A DNA stretch of 37,321 nucleotides, taken from assembly GCA_916715765.1 (NCBI GenBank), contig CAKAPG010000011.1:1-37321 (forward strand), given 5' to 3'. Of the stretch, positions 37,264 through 37,321 are shown one piece after another. The translations under genes were made by a program, and so were the position numbers. Position 1 is the stretch's first letter, and each line of letters opens with the position of its first letter. The notes under the pieces are model-generated. The model saw nothing but the letters and a program-made list of their open reading frames with translations. It ran no database searches and was not told where the DNA came from. The DNA comes from an uncultured Atopobium sp. (GTDB lineage: Bacteria > Actinomycetota > Coriobacteriia > Coriobacteriales > Atopobiaceae).

Positions 37264-37275
37264 TAGTAATTACTA
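37264..37275. promoter_or_regulatory. Palindrome upstream of the glutaredoxin gene
   Basis: TAGTAATTACTA is a perfect 12-bp palindrome between a possible TATAGA -10 (minus, 37284-37289) and the ribosome site, a position suited to a repressor. Confidence 0.35.
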
Positions 37276-37321
37276 CTACTTTGTCTATACCCACCACAGT
37301 GCAGTTGTTTCACATGGATTT

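Noticed and set aside
1..37321. CRISPR array, prophage, insertion sequence, tRNA or rRNA gene
   Set aside because: No regularly spaced repeats, transposase, integrase, phage structural genes or tRNA-like cloverleaf sequences were seen on either strand. The dispersed RGCGAGAA copies are not regularly spaced.

Overview
The window most likely comes from a low-to-mid GC Coriobacteriia chromosome of the Lancefieldella/Atopobium type. This is inferred from overall protein character (an OppA-rich peptide economy, an LPXTG surface protein, FeoA-FeoA-FeoB, a stand-alone PEP carboxylase, a Gram-positive gene style with strong AAGGAGG-like ribosome sites). No rRNA or other species marker is present. It reads as ordinary chromosome: I see no phage, IS element, CRISPR array, tRNA or rRNA.

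Layout. 1-3339: 5' part of uvrB (minus, cut by the window edge, with a LexA-like box) divergent from a TPR protein of unknown role. 3366-6430 (minus): a NitT/TauT-type ABC importer (lipoprotein, permease, ATPase) with coaE as last gene. 6564-9742 (minus): an M42 aminopeptidase, peptidase T and a class I glutamine-amidotransferase-like C26 hydrolase. 9977-17597: a solo OppA (plus) facing a complete oppA-B-C-D-F operon (minus). 17910-19631: an LPXTG surface protein. 19781-21025: ribosomal protein S1. 21281-23018: an HMA/membrane protein, a flavodoxin and a DUF3793 protein. 23333-25807: a heavy-metal P-type ATPase with a small partner. 26209-28480 (plus): glutathione peroxidase, an OhrR-type MarR regulator and a CDF exporter. 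28827-32068 (minus): feoA2-feoA1-feoB. 32310-35177: PEP carboxylase (minus). 35358-36791: a polysaccharide flippase-like protein (plus). 36931-37248: glutaredoxin (minus).

Two themes link the genes. The first is peptide feeding: uptake by Opp with two lipoprotein receptors, and cytoplasmic hydrolysis by PepT and the M42 peptidase. The second is metal and peroxide homeostasis: Fe(II) import by Feo, likely Mn/Fe/other metal export by the CDF and P-type ATPases, with flavodoxin, the HMA protein, glutathione peroxidase and glutaredoxin. Candidate operators (OhrR-like, Fur/PerR-like and feo-leader palindromes) sit where this reading predicts.

Two signals go beyond ordinary annotation. (1) The octamer RGCGAGAA occurs about 24 times in 37 kb, far above chance and balanced between strands. 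It also forms the arms of four terminator or hairpin structures, which is the pattern of DNA-uptake sequences in Neisseria and Pasteurellaceae. (2) Two related minus-strand elements, at 23039-23113 and 28500-28619, each carry a hairpin with the same CCCUCUCC loop followed by an intrinsic terminator. They look like a pair of sibling small RNAs with an anti-Shine-Dalgarno loop, both beside metal-homeostasis genes.
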